Below are positions 11,692 through 23,270 of a stretch of 64,000 bases of DNA, piece after piece (the first letter of the stretch is position 1; each line of letters opens with the position of its first letter). The DNA is from Xanthostigma xanthostigma (taxonomy: Eukaryota; Arthropoda; Insecta; Raphidioptera; Raphidiidae). The DNA lies in contig OY754472.1 in the NCBI GenBank assembly GCA_963575645.1, forward strand, positions 32,179,401 to 32,243,400, read 5' to 3'. The notes beneath the pieces are model-generated. The model made no database searches, had not been told where the DNA came from, and worked only from the letters and a program-made list of their open reading frames with translations. A program made the position numbers and the translations under genes.

Positions 11692-11920
11692 CGAGGAAGG
11701 AAGGTTTTGGTTGAGGATCATAAATAAGCTTTACCAATGTTACGCTAGTGGTCAACGTTTCGAAAAATTTATTTTCATCTTCAGGGTTGAGGCCCTGAAG
11801 ATGAAAATAAATTTTTCGAAACGTTGGCCACTAGCGTAACATTGGTAAAGTTTATTTATGATCTTCAACCAAAACCTTCCTTCATCGTAACATCTATTGG
11901 ATCAACACTACTTTATGCTG
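11692..11920 (+). mobile_element. Penelope-like short element, family A, copy 1
   Basis: Two arms of about 92 bp are inverted around TTGAGG at 11790. Each arm holds the core CTGAAGATGAAAATAAATTT followed by TTCGAAACGTT (right arm, about 11797-11828; reverse complement on the left). A tail of about 35 bp (TATTGGATCAACACTACTTT and GCTGA) is present on the right side only. AATAATAATA flanks both ends (11682-11691, 11921-11930), though in simple-sequence context. Variable short target duplications and a one-sided tail suggest retrotransposition of the Penelope type. Confidence 0.6.
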
Positions 11921-12124
11921 AATAATAATAATGCATTTAACGTCCGTTTCTTGACTTTATGTCATAACAGACGCCATTCGCACCATTACTATTTTCCATC
12001 TATCACACTTCCCGTATTTTCTCTATTTTTAAACTTGAACTTAATTAATAGCAATAGGCGACTGAAAGAATTTTGCGAAATTAGGAAAAGGTAGGCAAGT
12101 TTTGAGCATAGGAGTTTGACAGGT

Positions 12125-12297
12125 AATTTTTGAGGGAAACCATGGAAAATCTCAACAAAATGGCCAGTACAGGAATTACCGTTTCTCGGCGAGAGGCAGC
12201 AGGAAAATGTCCCAGCCGCAACTGCCCCCGCCGGGATTCGAAAAGGTACCTCCCGAATGCGAATCTAGTGCTCTCGCTACCTCACTCGGTGTTTTTG
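12125..12297 (-). mobile_element. tRNA-headed SINE S1, copy 1
   Basis: On the minus strand the head reads ACACCGAGTGAGGTAGCGAG, with an A-box-like GTAGCGAGAGCACTAG and a B-box-like TTTTCGAATCCC about 35 bp later. The body follows with CTGCCTCTCGCCGAGAAACG, GGTAATTC and ATGGTTTCCCTCAA. The body recurs at 63462-63660 on the plus strand. Such RNA polymerase III promoters are internal to tRNA-derived SINEs. Confidence 0.7.
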
Positions 12298-12396
12298 TTT
12301 AAGTATATAGAAACCTACATAATAGAGCGTCTGTATTCTACAATCTAATCTAATCTATTTTTCTCAATGTAATATTAAATACGAGATTTTTTATTT

Positions 12397-12453
12397 TTGA
12401 ATAGTGCATGGCATTCCTCATACAGAAGAGGAATGTCATATTATACTATTCAA
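12397..12453. repeat. Short hairpin
   Basis: TTGAATAGTGCATGGCATTC (12397 on) pairs with GAATGTCATATTATACTATT (ending near 12451), giving an imperfect stem of about 23 bp with an 8-nt loop. Size resembles a pre-miRNA, but a tiny MITE is equally likely. Confidence 0.5.
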
Positions 12454-12907
12454 AGTCATACATTTTTGACGCATGAGCAGAGCCCATTTTCATGGTCAAT
12501 TGAAATATTATACTGAAACCGTTATTTCTGATTTTAATTAAATTCGGACCTGTTTAATATAACTTAAATTGATAAAAATCTTTTTTATGGCAACTGAAAA
12601 CATTAAAGACGGGAATCTAAATTCTAAAACATTATCTTGTTGTATATTTTGGTAGCAATGATCCGTTATATACAAGGTGTCATATTATAAATTACTTACT
12701 TCTTTCTTCAGTTCATAATTTATATCTGTTTTAAGTATTTTTTTTTAAGAATGATACTTATTTTTAAGTTTCTTCTACACATTTATAAAGAGCGTGAGGT
12801 TGTTTTTTTTCAAGTTTTATTAGTTTTTTGTATTCATTTTTTATTAAATAGATAAAGAATCTATCTCTCACTCTCAGTCTTCTTCTGTCTTACAACCTAA
12901 TATATAG

Positions 12908-13340
12908 GTGAACGGTAATTGCTCGTGTTCCTCTCGAGAGAAGAAATTATGACTAATTTGTAATGATTTAATCTTATCACTTGGTGGTCGGAAATGCGTA
13001 ATTTTTTTATGATAATGACACTTCTGTGAAGAATTTTTATTTTATTTTTTTTTTATTTGTTGTAAGTTTTAACACACAACATAAAATCTAACAGTCGTGG
13101 TTTTAGACTTTAGGAAGGTGGACAATTAGTAAACTATCAGATCATGGAAAAATTTAGGCCAAAAAGTGAGAATATTTTTTTTTAATTTTTAAGTCTCAAA
13201 ATTCGGATTTTTGTAAAAAGGAAATCGAAGTAGATTTTCTCGAAAAAAAATGCCGCATTTCTGACCCCCAAGGTTAAATTATTCCAAATTAGTCATATTT
13301 TTTTCTCCCGAGAGGAATACGAGCAATTACCGGTCACTGT
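12908..13340. mobile_element. Foldback / long-TIR element
   Basis: The left arm beginning GTGAACGGTAATTGCTCGTG and containing TTCCTCTCGAGAG pairs with the right arm ending CGAGCAATTACCGGTCAC (arms about 90 bp with mismatches). The interior is AT-rich and non-coding. No clear target duplication. Confidence 0.7.
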
Positions 13341-13857
13341 GTATGTAAGCATTAGCATTTATCCGACGGACATTTTTGACGATTAAATCCTCAGTCAGTA
13401 TATTAAAAGAACACAAATCCTATTTAGAATTTCGCTTTTAAGGAAAAATTGCAGAAAAATAAAAATGAAATGCTATAAAGTTTTGTATATAATGCTATAA
13501 AAGTTTGTAAATATTTGCATCTATGTAGGAGTTGGAATTTGAAAGATTTGAAAAAGAAACAGAAATCACTGTTAACAAATTTTATATGATTTCCCAAATT
13601 TTACATGCAATAAATTATTTAGTCGTATTATTAAATTTACATAGCTGTTTATAAATAATTCATGCCTCTTTAAATAATAATTTAACAAATTATATTTTTT
13701 AACAAAAAAATATGCTAAAGTTAATTTACAATTTAATAATTTTTCAATATAAGAAAAACATTTAAATTACGTATATTAGTTCTAAATGTCGATGTACTAT
13801 ATTTAAAATAAAGGATTGAAAATTATATAATTTTAAAACAAACAAAGCATATAGTCT
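13341..13857. other. Unassigned very AT-rich DNA
   Basis: Long A/T stretches; nothing recognised. Confidence 0.4.
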
Positions 13858-14610
13858 AGGTTTTCCTTATCAATTTCCTTATGGCTCAATGACTCGTAAA
13901 ATGCTCTAGGCAGTTGTAACTATGTAGCATCGTGCCCGTCAGCTGCGCCACTATCGGGGGAATAGACAACTGTAGCCTCCCACGCGCGGTAAAAAAGTTA
14001 ATATTTTTTATCATTACCTATATCGATTGAAAATTTGTGAAACGATAGTTATTAATAATTTTATATATAAATAAAAGTCAGCTGGCTGTACGATGGTGGA
14101 TGTTACGTCAGCTGATCATACGAACTTGACGAAATGAAATATGAATTCAGTCATTCCCTTTCACATGAAACTTTGTCAAAAGATAGTTTTTTGAATATTT
14201 AAAATAAATAAAAAAGTCAGCTGGTTGTATATTGGGGGAAAGATTGTCAGCTGATACAGAAAAGCTGATGATTTTATTTATTTTAAATATTATAAAAACT
14301 ATCTTTTGACAAAGTTTCATGTGGAAGGGAATGACTGAAGTCATATTTCATTTCGTCAAGTTCGTATGATCAGCTGACGTAACATCCACCATCGTACAGC
14401 CAGCTGACTTTTTTTTATAAAAGATCATTAATAAATATCGTTTGACAAATTTTCAATCGATAGGTAATGATAAAAAATATTATCTTTTTTATCGTGCGTG
14501 AGAGGCTACAGTTGTCTATTCCCCCGATTGTGCCATAGCTGACAGCCACGATGCTACATAATACAACTGTCTAGAACATTGAGCCATAAGGAAATTGGTA
14601 AGAAAAACCT
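13858..14610. mobile_element. Large foldback element with arms of about 350 bp
   Basis: AGGTTTTCCTTATCAATTTC at the left is inverted at the right end (GTAAGAAAAACCT). Further paired blocks include GGCTCAATG, AGACAACTGTAGCCTC, AAGTCAGCTGGCTGTACGAT and AAACTTTGTCAAAAGATAGT. The axis lies near 14230 in GTATATTGGGGGAAAG. Recurrent GTCAGCTG / CAGCTGAC words occur. The inverted arms make both strands of short frames look similar; none is a gene. Confidence 0.9.
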
Positions 14611-15750
14611 GTCGCTGGCTTCTAACTATTACGTTTCAGTGAGAAAATGCATTTTTTATCTACAATTAACAACAGATTATTTTTTAATAGATTATTAGAC
14701 ATGTATAGATAACTCGAAAAATGACAAAACAATCAGAAAATCACTATTTTGCACGCTCGGTTTAAAATAACAAAAGAATTTGACTGTAAAAATGGGAAGC
14801 AAATTTTTCGAAAAATTCCTAAAAAAATTGTTTTTTTATCTACTTGTAACGTAAATTACAACACTAAAATAAGTGGGAGGAGCCTATTCTCATTTGAATT
14901 ATTGTTTAGAAAACATGCATGTAGGATACGTGCCATACGTGCGTCTATTAGCCCTAGCCAAAATTGACTTATTCCGGAGCGAAGCCGCGAGTAAAAGTAT
15001 ATCGTGTAAAATTCAAAATTATTCCCGACACAAAGTCATAGCTAATTTGGTTGCTCACAAAGGTGTTTAAATGTCTTGTAATTCCCCCGGTAGCACCGTA
15101 CTGTCGAACAGAAAATAAAAAGTTTAATGTAACGCACAAAAAATGTTGATTGAAATATTGGTTTGCAGATAGCGTTTGTTCTCGAGAAACATATGATAAA
15201 CGCAATATTAATTTCGTTATGAGATATGGACATTTGACTGACGTTTATAATGTGAAATAAAGAATAGAAATTCTAACGAATTTCTATCCACAAGTTATGA
15301 TTGAATTTAATAATAAGAATATTCTTAGAAATATAAATGAAAATAACATTCACTCAGCTGTCAAATGAAATAATAATGTCGGTTTCTTTTAGAAATGTTC
15401 CGAAGAACGTGCATATAAAGAGATTTAAATATAATTTTGCAGCAATGGAGTCGTCCCGCTTTAAACAAAACTCTAAGAGCTGTTCAATTTGTTGAAGCTA
15501 AACTTGCTGTGCTATTTAAACAGCGTGTTATGTTTAGAGAAGATAGTAGCAAGGTAGGGAATCTGCGTAATACGAAGAGCGGGAAAAGCGATCAGTAGTC
15601 GCATGATTTGTAATTACAAGGGCAACCATAGGCGGTGTTTGTACTGCCAATGGTGCGTTTCGACAAGCGACGAACAACTGAGTGACTATATAATCATAGG
15701 GCCACCCCTTGGTAGAAAATATAGGCCCGCCCGACTTGTAACTCGTTTGT
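14611..15750. other. Unassigned DNA
   Basis: Contains overlapping short frames on both strands around 14749-15233, none with a recognisable domain. No repeat partner found. Confidence 0.35.
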
Positions 15751-15751
15751 G

Positions 15752-15807
15752 CACAAAAATGACGCTATCGTCTTCTCTAAACGATACTACTCTACGTCAT
15801 TTGTGCT
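15752..15807. repeat. Short hairpin
   Basis: GCACAAAAATGACG pairs with CGTCATTTGTGC, and inside them TATCGT pairs with ACGATA. The whole inverted structure is 56 nt. Function unknown. Confidence 0.5.
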
Positions 15808-15849
15808 TGATATCTGATACGACTTCAAATCGTGCAAATTGACGTAGGT

Positions 15850-16435
15850 ACCTATATTTACATTCTACGTAATAAAAATCCAAAAAAGAATCAGATGTTT
15901 TTTTAAAGCTAAAGTGTTTAAAAAATTAAGTATCAAGCATTAAGCAGTTTAATGTAACCTCTTAAATCTTAACTTCCATATAACATTAAGTTATTACATA
16001 AATATGGACTTAAACCATATTTCTAATTGATGAGAAAGTTTCTGCTAAACGAACAAGAAATTGATACCTAACGTTGAACGAAATAAGATTTACAAAAAAA
16101 AAAACGAACGTGATTTAGACCACACGACTGAAGTAAAACTTCTTACTGCCATAATTTGTTATGATTCACCCGAAAATTCACAAAATATGAACTTTAAAAT
16201 GATTTTACAATTTTATTCACTTTAAACGTAGAATATTTAATGTATTGAACAAAATATGAATTTATAAAATTGTTCAAGAACGAAATGAACAGTCTAATGT
16301 AAGAAGAAAGAAATATAAACATAAAGATAATTAAAACAAAAGTAATACATTGCAATTACTTAGCTCTCGTTGGATTTTAAGCGTAAATCTTTATGAAATA
16401 TTATTTAAAGTAGGTTTATCAAACTTTTTTCTGTT
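15850..16435. other. Unassigned AT-rich DNA
   Basis: Nothing recognised. Confidence 0.4.
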
Positions 16436-16600
16436 ACCCGGTAACCCGATAGCGCCACTGGCAAGTAAAGTATGTGTCATTCTATTGTTAGTACTGCTTA
16501 TATTTTCGGCCATCTGATGGCGCCAATAGCCAGTGAAGTATTTGTTTTGGCCACCTGATGACGCCACTAGCCAGTGAAGTAGTGGTCATCCTCTTTCTAT
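16436..16600 (+). repeat. Short tandem repeat with CATCTGATGGCGCCA motif
   Basis: CGATAGCGCCACTGGCAAGT, GGCCATCTGATGGCGCCAAT and GGCCACCTGATGACGCCACT precede AGCCAGTGAAGTA or a variant, giving three diverged units of about 40-75 bp. Confidence 0.7.
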
Positions 16601-17423
16601 CTTCACTTACTTATATCTCCCTCTCAGATTCCGTTCGCCTCGTCTGATCACACTTCTGTTAATCTCTCGTCAGGCATTCACCAGCTTACTCCCCAAGTCA
16701 AGCGTGCGTAAAGAAGTTTTACTTCAATAAAATATTGTTAGTTTTTCAAAAGTTAAAATAATATTGCAGTTTGTAATTAGTTTTGAATTTATGACGCAAT
16801 GTTCAAATGTAACAAAAAGTATACATACCTTAACTCAATGTGAGGTCTCTATCTAGCGAGCGTCATTTAGAAAAATGCCACCCAAAATCTTATCTCCAGT
16901 AATTACGCATTTTTTAACAATAAATACGAAGCTCAGTAATAATAAAAAGTAACCAGGATAATTATGCAAATTAATTATCAGTTTAATTAGATTAAAAGCG
17001 TTGCCCACCTTGACAAACCACGCCCGTGTCATAGTAGAAAGCAGTTACCAAATTTAAATTATTGTTATTCCTAAACGTTTTTATACAGAATGTCCTGCGC
17101 ATTTATCTCCAATTAAAATAAAAATGTTTTCAAATGCTAGATTTAGTTCTCGATTTCGCTCAAATGGAAGTCCTTTTTGTCCTGTGGATTTTGACAGGGA
17201 CTACTAAGCTAAGGTCTTATGCACACGCCATGGAACTCCGGCGGCTGTTTCGCTATTTTCATGATATAGTGCAACATTTGTTATACAGTAATTATTATAT
17301 TGTTTTTTTTAAACTATTAGCTGTCAAAAATTATAAAATAAAACTGTTTTTAAAAATTGAACTACTGGACGCATTTCGGTGAATTTCAAGTCTGATAGTA
17401 AACGTGAGTAAAATATCAGACAA
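16601..17423. other. Unassigned DNA
   Basis: The 82-residue frame at 17134-17382 has no recognisable domain. No repeat partner seen. Confidence 0.35.
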
Positions 17424-17582
17424 AGGCAATTCGACCAAAATTGCGATCTGTATAGCTCGGACGTACGTACAGACCAACCACCTGCTGTTCGAGATTTTCA
17501 ATTACAATTTTGGTAGTAACAATTTAAAAATGGTTCCGTTTTGTAGAACAGAATCTCCCCTTTTCAAAAAGCTACAGTTTGG
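17424..17582 (-). repeat. Module M3, reverse copy
   Basis: Reverse complement of the 190-bp unit at 10632: CCCCTTTTCAAAAAGCTACA and GCTCGGACGTACGTACAGAC are the corresponding blocks. More diverged than the tandem pair is from itself. Confidence 0.7.
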
Positions 17583-17631
17583 ATGTAGTAAAGTATTATA
17601 CAAATCTTAATTTTATTTATTGAATAGTAAA

Positions 17632-18004
17632 GTATTATATCTACAGTTGCTCTTGTGAGATTATTTATGTGTTGTTTATTAACTTTTTGTGAAGTATATA
17701 CTAGTTGTAAAACATTAAAGTTAGTGGAAGTTTTGTGTACAATTGGTATAGGATAAAACATTGTTATTTTGTGAAACATTTTTTTTGACGTTTACACTAA
17801 CGCCATCGGTCGGATTTTTGGATGAACGTCAAAATATTCAACAAAAAGAGCGAGGAGTATAGTGCAGTGTATATTTATTCTTTAACTAACTTTTGTAGGT
17901 ACCTGATAATTTGCTTGGTGAATTGAAAGTAAATTTTATTCCAACGACTAAATTTGTTCCAAGAGAACTTCTATCTTTAATAGTGTTCGGTGAATATGGG
18001 CATT
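17632..18004 (+). repeat. Dispersed module M1, copy 2
   Basis: Collinear with 6998-7356, same orientation, sharing TTGACGTTTACACTAACGCC, CGGTCGGATTTTTGG, GAGTATAGTGCAGTGTATA and TGTTCGGTGAATATGGGCAT. Confidence 0.8.
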
Positions 18005-18354
18005 AGTTATTTTGTTTACTATTTACCACGGTCACGGCCTGCGTTTTAAATACACAATTTCACTGTACAAATACGTATAATATATATAATTTCTCCCACG
18101 CGCTCCGTTGACAACTTATACACAATATAGAGGTAAGTTGTAACTGTAAAAAGTTATACAGGAGGTAGTACATCCGTAGTTACGGCATGTTGAGGTTAAG
18201 TAGGTGGTAATTAGAAGCTGGGGCTAGCTGACAGTTATTACAGCGTTGGCGTTCCACCGTGCGACTTCTTCAAACAGATATATCGTACATAGTGTCGTGC
18301 TTATTGCGCGCTCGCTCTCGAGTCACCGGCGTCACTTATAGCCTATAGTAAATA

Positions 18355-19041
18355 CAAAAAAAACTCGGGTCGCAGTGCGAAACCCTGCCGACAATATAGT
18401 GTATTTGCTTTTATAAGCAGTGTGGCTCTATTGTATGAACTTAACTTTGTTTTTGGACAAAATAAAAAAATTACCCTCTAATACACCCCTTAAAACAACA
18501 TTTTTTTACTTAATTTCAATACTACATACCAATTCAACATCTGTACCAATTTATATACACCCTTCAGTATGTAAATCCATATCAGTAAACTTGCGTTTTC
18601 ATAAAATTTGTAAGTCCGGTCCTGTCGGGCCGATTTTATTTAAATTTTAGCAGCACATTTCAATAATTACTAAAGGGTTAAATTTCAAATTTGAAGTGAT
18701 TCTGAGAATTTTTTCCGTATTTTTGGGCCCAAAAACATTTTTCAACCCCTAAATACCCCCCTTAAAATTGCCCGATCGGGCCCATTTTAAATAGGCTTCT
18801 TGCGATGATGGATTCCAAAATGTGGACCAAATTTCGTTTAAATCGATTAAGTCTGTCGAGAGTTATCGTGGTCACACATATATATATATATATATATATA
18901 TAAATATATAAATATATATATATATACATATATATATAAACATTTCCAAAAATGGTGCCAAACTTCTTAGAAAGTTATGAAACGTCGAGAAATTTTGGTC
19001 CGATCCCTAGGTCCCGCCATCCGACCGACGCCAATAGTGTA
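18355..19041 (+). repeat. Dispersed module M2, copy 2
   Basis: It starts CGGGTCGCAGTGCGAAACCC and ends GCCATCCGACCGACGCCAAT plus AGTGTA, as at 9711-10140. It is longer, mainly because of an inner segment and a (TA)n expansion. Confidence 0.7.
18867..18938. repeat. (TA)n microsatellite
   Basis: Interrupted run of TA dinucleotides inside module M2, in the position where copy 1 has CA-rich simple sequence. Confidence 0.9.
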
Positions 19042-19379
19042 AGTGCCTTATGGCAAATACACTAAAAACGCGTGAAAATTCTACAAAATATTTCCTCTTC
19101 TCAACAGACAAGTATTTTGTGGTTTTTCACGTGTTTTATGTTTTTAACCATGTTCTACCAAATTCCGAGTGAAAAATCAGTGCAAATTACTTATAGCCTA
19201 GTCCAGAAGTGATAATCTGCGAAAAATAGATCCAAGTCTCCTAAAAATATGAGCAATAGGTTATTCGATTCGGAAAAATATTCCGAAAAAGTTTTTTTTA
19301 TTTTTTGCGCCGACAAAAATTGCATTTGTTATATTAACAAAAAAAAAGAAGAAAAAAAAGCCCCACAGATTTTTAGTAA

Positions 19380-19800
19380 TTACTCAAAAACTATATGATA
19401 TAGCGAAAAATGAAAATAAAAGATTCTCAAAGAGGAGAAAATTTCCAAAAAAAATCTCACCTCCCGGACTCTATCTCTATTATTTATAGTTTTAATTTAA
19501 CGTTGAAAATAGGATTCCGCGCGGCCGTTACAGCTCGAGCGCTCCGCCTGTTTTGAGAGTACAACACATAAAATATTTTTTTTATAGTATTAAATAACAA
19601 TTCAAAAATTTTAATAAATAATGGTGTCATCTTAACACTTGACAGAATAAAGTTTCGTGGAAAACGTTTTTTTAATTTTTTAAAAAAGTAAGGCTATTGT
19701 TCTGAAACAAATTTTTTTCGTAAAACCGTTTCCATTAAAAACAACAAAAATGTTAAATAATTGGCCTATAAATTATTTGCTTCACGGAGCCCTTTTTACA
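19380..19800 (+). repeat. Module M4, copy 1
   Basis: Shares with 21840-22275 the ordered blocks TCTCACCTCCCGGACTCTAT, TATAGTTTTAATTTAAC, CGCGCGGCCGTTACAGCTCG, AGAGTACAACACATAAAATA, ATAATGGTGTCATCTTAA and TTAAATAATTGGCCTAT. No coding frame. Confidence 0.75.
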
Positions 19801-19940
19801 TTAACGTCACAAAAGTTTTTAAAAATTGTTTATTTTGTATATTATAATTTATTTAATTCAACAAAAAATTGAAAAAACAACGCATTTTTTCAATGTTTTG
19901 TATACTTAAACGTAGATGCTAACCCTAAAACATGCGCGGC

Positions 19941-20340
19941 CAGGGCCGGATTTACTTTAAGTGCCACCCTGGGCAGCGTGAAAAATGCCGTCCCATTACT
20001 TAAATCCTACATAAAATGGAGTACCTAAAGGTTCGGTATACAATTTTCAAATAAATAAGAAGATTCATTTATGTCAACAGTTTTTTTTTTATTAATGGGC
20101 CGGATCATTAGACAAAAAACATTCTTTTTCATATTAAAAATCATAAATTGACGATTGCTCATCAATTGCGAGATATTTTCAGAGGCAAACACGTCTGACT
20201 GAAAAAAAAAAAATTTATAATTTCAACACGATCACACTTTCCAAAGAATTTTCTGTAACACAAAAAATTGTTATCCCACGTTTAAAATTTTGCCGCCCTG
20301 GGCACTAGCCCCTACTGCTCTTACTATAAATCCAGTGCTG
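19941..20340. mobile_element. hAT-like MITE
   Basis: The left end CAGGGCCGGATTTACTTTAA and the right end TAAATCCAGTGCTG form imperfect YAGNG-type inverted repeats. GTGCCACCCTGGGCAGCGTG on the left and CCGCCCTGGGCACTAG on the right are subterminal. Flanking octamers TGCGCGGC and TAGGTGGC match at only 5 of 8 positions. Confidence 0.6.
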
Positions 20341-20382
20341 TAGGTGGCGTTTTTTAAATTTGATTACTTGCAATTGATTTAA

Positions 20383-20972
20383 CCCTCTGCGACTGAGGTG
20401 GTAGTCTCTCAGACACCGCAAACCAAATACAACGTTGCCATTTCGCGATATTGCGTGATGTAGTTCTGTCCCGCTCAGTACCTTCCTAAAACGGTGAGAG
20501 CAAGTGAACAGTCAGGCGCGCGCGGCGACGCAGTGCACACGAGTGGCGGGATGAGGACCTGGTGTCGGATTAAAAAAAGTACCGTAACTTTGAGACTGAT
20601 TTATGCCTAAACGTATCATACGATCTTGTTGATTTTTTAAGTAAAGTTTATAAGGTTATTGACTAATAGAAGAAATGTTAAGTTTTTGAAAGTTGATTTT
20701 GTTAATTAAAAAAAAAAAATATATTAAGATACCTACTTACCTTAAGGCAAAATTTTTGATCTCAATAAAGACTCTCTATAACTATTAGAATTTCATTTTA
20801 ATAAAACAATTTATTTTATTTTATTGCTTCTATATAAAACACATAAAGTAATTAAAGTATAAAAAAAAATTATATCTATTTAAATTTATAAGATATTTAC
20901 ATTTTAAAATGACGTCTGACAGACACCACCTCAGTCGAATGTATACAATAATTTCACCTCAGTCGCAGAGGG
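20383..20972. mobile_element. piggyBac MITE with TTAA duplication
   Basis: TTAA at 20379-20382 and 20973-20976 brackets ends CCCTCTGCGACTGAGGTG and CACCTCAGTCGCAGAGGG, an exact 18-bp inverted repeat starting CCC. TTAA targets and CCC ends are the piggyBac signature. An inner repeat of the ACTGAGGTG word occurs near the right end (about 20922). The 590-bp interior holds a GC-rich patch (20510-20565) but no transposase. Confidence 0.9.
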
Positions 20973-20976
20973 TTAA

Positions 20977-21660
20977 GTGTACCTATCTTATATTTTAATT
21001 AATTAGTTAATTAAAAAAAATATTCGATTAATGTCCACTTCTAGTGCAAACTGACAAAACTTCTAAAAATGTATTCTTTATTCTATAAAGCGGAACACAT
21101 CGAAAATTCTTCAAGAAAATTAGATTACGAACAGAAGTTCCATTACAATATTATTAATTTATGTTTCAAAGCATCGACTGAAGTCGTATATATACAAATA
21201 ATATCGTATTTATTGCGGGATGATAATTATATAGTTAATAAGAATGTTCGTGGTAAGTTATTTATTGTTTTGCGACGCATGTGCCAGTTCCAGTTGGATG
21301 AACATTGCGAGTGCCTTGACCTGTCCGTGACCGTGCTCTGGTAACATTGAAAGTGCAAGTCGATCTGACGGACCCCGTGGATCCAATGCTTGCACACACT
21401 CACACACACAACCAAATACCGTTATCACCCAATTAAAACGATTAATATTCATGCCGTCTTTCCACGACCACGGTTTAGAATTTCGAATGGATTGAATTGC
21501 TTGTGTGCCGCGTGACATTCAGAATTTACCTGTTGTTAATAACTCGGTCGGTTTTTAACTGCGTGATTAAAAGTTAATTATACGTTATTTTGCATTTTGA
21601 GTTATTCAAAATTATTAGGTTGAGAAATATTGCAAAAAGTGAAAAATATTTTGTTGGTCG
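20977..21660. other. Unassigned DNA with a 91-codon frame
   Basis: A frame at 21069-21344 encodes a 91-residue product with several Cys but no family I recognise. The GC-richer part (21270-21400) is also open on the minus strand. I treat it as non-coding by default. Confidence 0.3.
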
Positions 21661-21839
21661 ATTTTTGACTATGTAGTCTGGTTCACAAGTTCAAAAACGT
21701 ATTAAAGCTTGAAATAGTTTGTACAAAAATGACCGATGGCTCATTGGATTCGGACTGACGTCAAGAAAATGATAAATATTTTATTAGCACATAAGTTAAA
21801 TTGCAATAGTTATAAACAAATTAAGATGAAAGAAAAATT

Positions 21840-22275
21840 CATTTAGTTTTTCGTTAATATCTCACAAACTATAAGCGATCGCCAAAATCGGAAAAAAAAG
21901 ATTCGTAAAGACGAGGAAATTTCCAATAAAAAAGTCCCATCTCCCAGGACTATCTATTTATAGTTTTAATTTAACTTTGAAAATAGGGTTTCGCGCGGCC
22001 GTTGCAGCTCGAGCGCACAGCCCTGTTGAGAGAGTACAACACATAAAATAATTTTTGTATAGTATTAAATAACAATTTTTAAAATTTGAATAGATTATGG
22101 TGTCATCTGAAAACTTGAAAGAATAAAATACCGTTGAAAAAAAATTTCAATATTTATTTTTAAAAAAGTGACGCTATTGTTAACTAATTTTTTCTTAAAA
22201 ACCGTGTCCATTGACAACAACAAAAAATGTTTAAATAATTGGCCTATTTTTTTGTTTCCTGGAGCCGTTTCTACA
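21840..22275 (+). repeat. Module M4, copy 2
   Basis: Collinear with 19380-19800. Its upstream 21660-21840 (GTCTGGTTCACAAGTTC, CATTGGATTCGGACTGACGT) is a diverged version of the arm of the foldback at 22577-23270, so M4 and the foldback look like parts of one larger family. Confidence 0.75.
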
Positions 22276-22576
22276 GATAGGTATAGTACGTAACAAGATT
22301 ACATGTAATTCAAAATAGTGTCAATAATATACCTATGTAAAAAGCGGTAATTTGTAATGTCTTTTTTCAGAGTTTCTTAAAGTTGTATGTCTAATAACTT
22401 AACTAACAAACGTGCATTAAAAACTTTAAATAATAATTAAACGAGACTTCGCCTTTCAAATGACATCTCAGACATCGTTATATCTTTATTTTTTACAAAG
22501 TTACAGCAGCTCCGCCTGTTCCATAAAAAGCGTTGCATGAAAAAGTCGAAGTGAACCGCGAATATAGATGCAGTTC

Positions 22577-23270
22577 TACTAGTCTAGTTCACATGTCCCT
22601 TTTTTTTTGAATTTCAGTCCTCCTTCACCGAAAATTGTGATCATGCTGTCATTCGATTCGGAATGACATCTAGAAAACATTGAATGAGGGACGAAAAAAT
22701 TGCAAAAGTTATAAACATTTTAATAAGAGAAAAAAGAGGGGTTTGGTTTTTTGCGAATATCTCAAAAACTATTGCAGATGTCTGAAATCACAAAAAAGAT
22801 TCTGAAAAAGCAGAACATTTCTTACAAAAAAGTGCCATCTTCGGGAGCTCTACCACCAATATTTCTAATTTTTATTTAGAGGTGAAAATAGGGAGAACAT
22901 TTTTTTTCTATATTTTATACAAGTTACAATACACAAAAATATTAAAAATTATATAAAAAATAAAAAAAAATTGTTTTTACCGCTAAAATAAAATTAAAAA
23001 TAGAGTTCCGAGAGATAGGACTTTTTGTGAGAAATTTCCTGCTCTTTCAGAATCTTTTTTGCAATAGCTTTTGAGATATTCGCAAAAAACATAACCCCTT
23101 TTTTTCTTTTACAAAAATGTTTATAACTTTTTGCAATTTTTTCGTCCTCTAAATTTTTTCAATCATTTTCTAGATGTCATTCCGAATCGAATGACACCAT
23201 GATGATAATTTTCGGTGAAGGAGGACTGGAATTCATCAAAAACGGACATGTGAACTAGACTCTACGTCAA
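22577..23270. mobile_element. Foldback element, arms about 275 bp
   Basis: AGTCTAGTTCACATGTCC on the left and GGACATGTGAACTAGACT on the right are exact inverted ends. CAGTCCTCCTTCACCGAAAA, CATTCGATTCGGAATGACAT and ATATCTCAAAAACTATTGCA have inverted partners on the right. The axis is near 22925 in an AT-rich loop. Non-coding. Confidence 0.85.

Noticed and set aside
11790..11835. Complete active hammerhead ribozyme
   Set aside because: The CTGAAGA/GAAA core and stem II are visible and a weak stem III can be drawn, but stem I does not form and there is an extra base after CTGAAGA; only core-like similarity is claimed.
18867..18938. Origin or regulatory AT element
   Set aside because: It is an interrupted (TA)n microsatellite at a simple-sequence site also present in the other M2 copy.
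20977..21344. Host exon encoding the 91-codon frame
   Set aside because: No domain, the minus strand is also open, and no splice-site context supports it.
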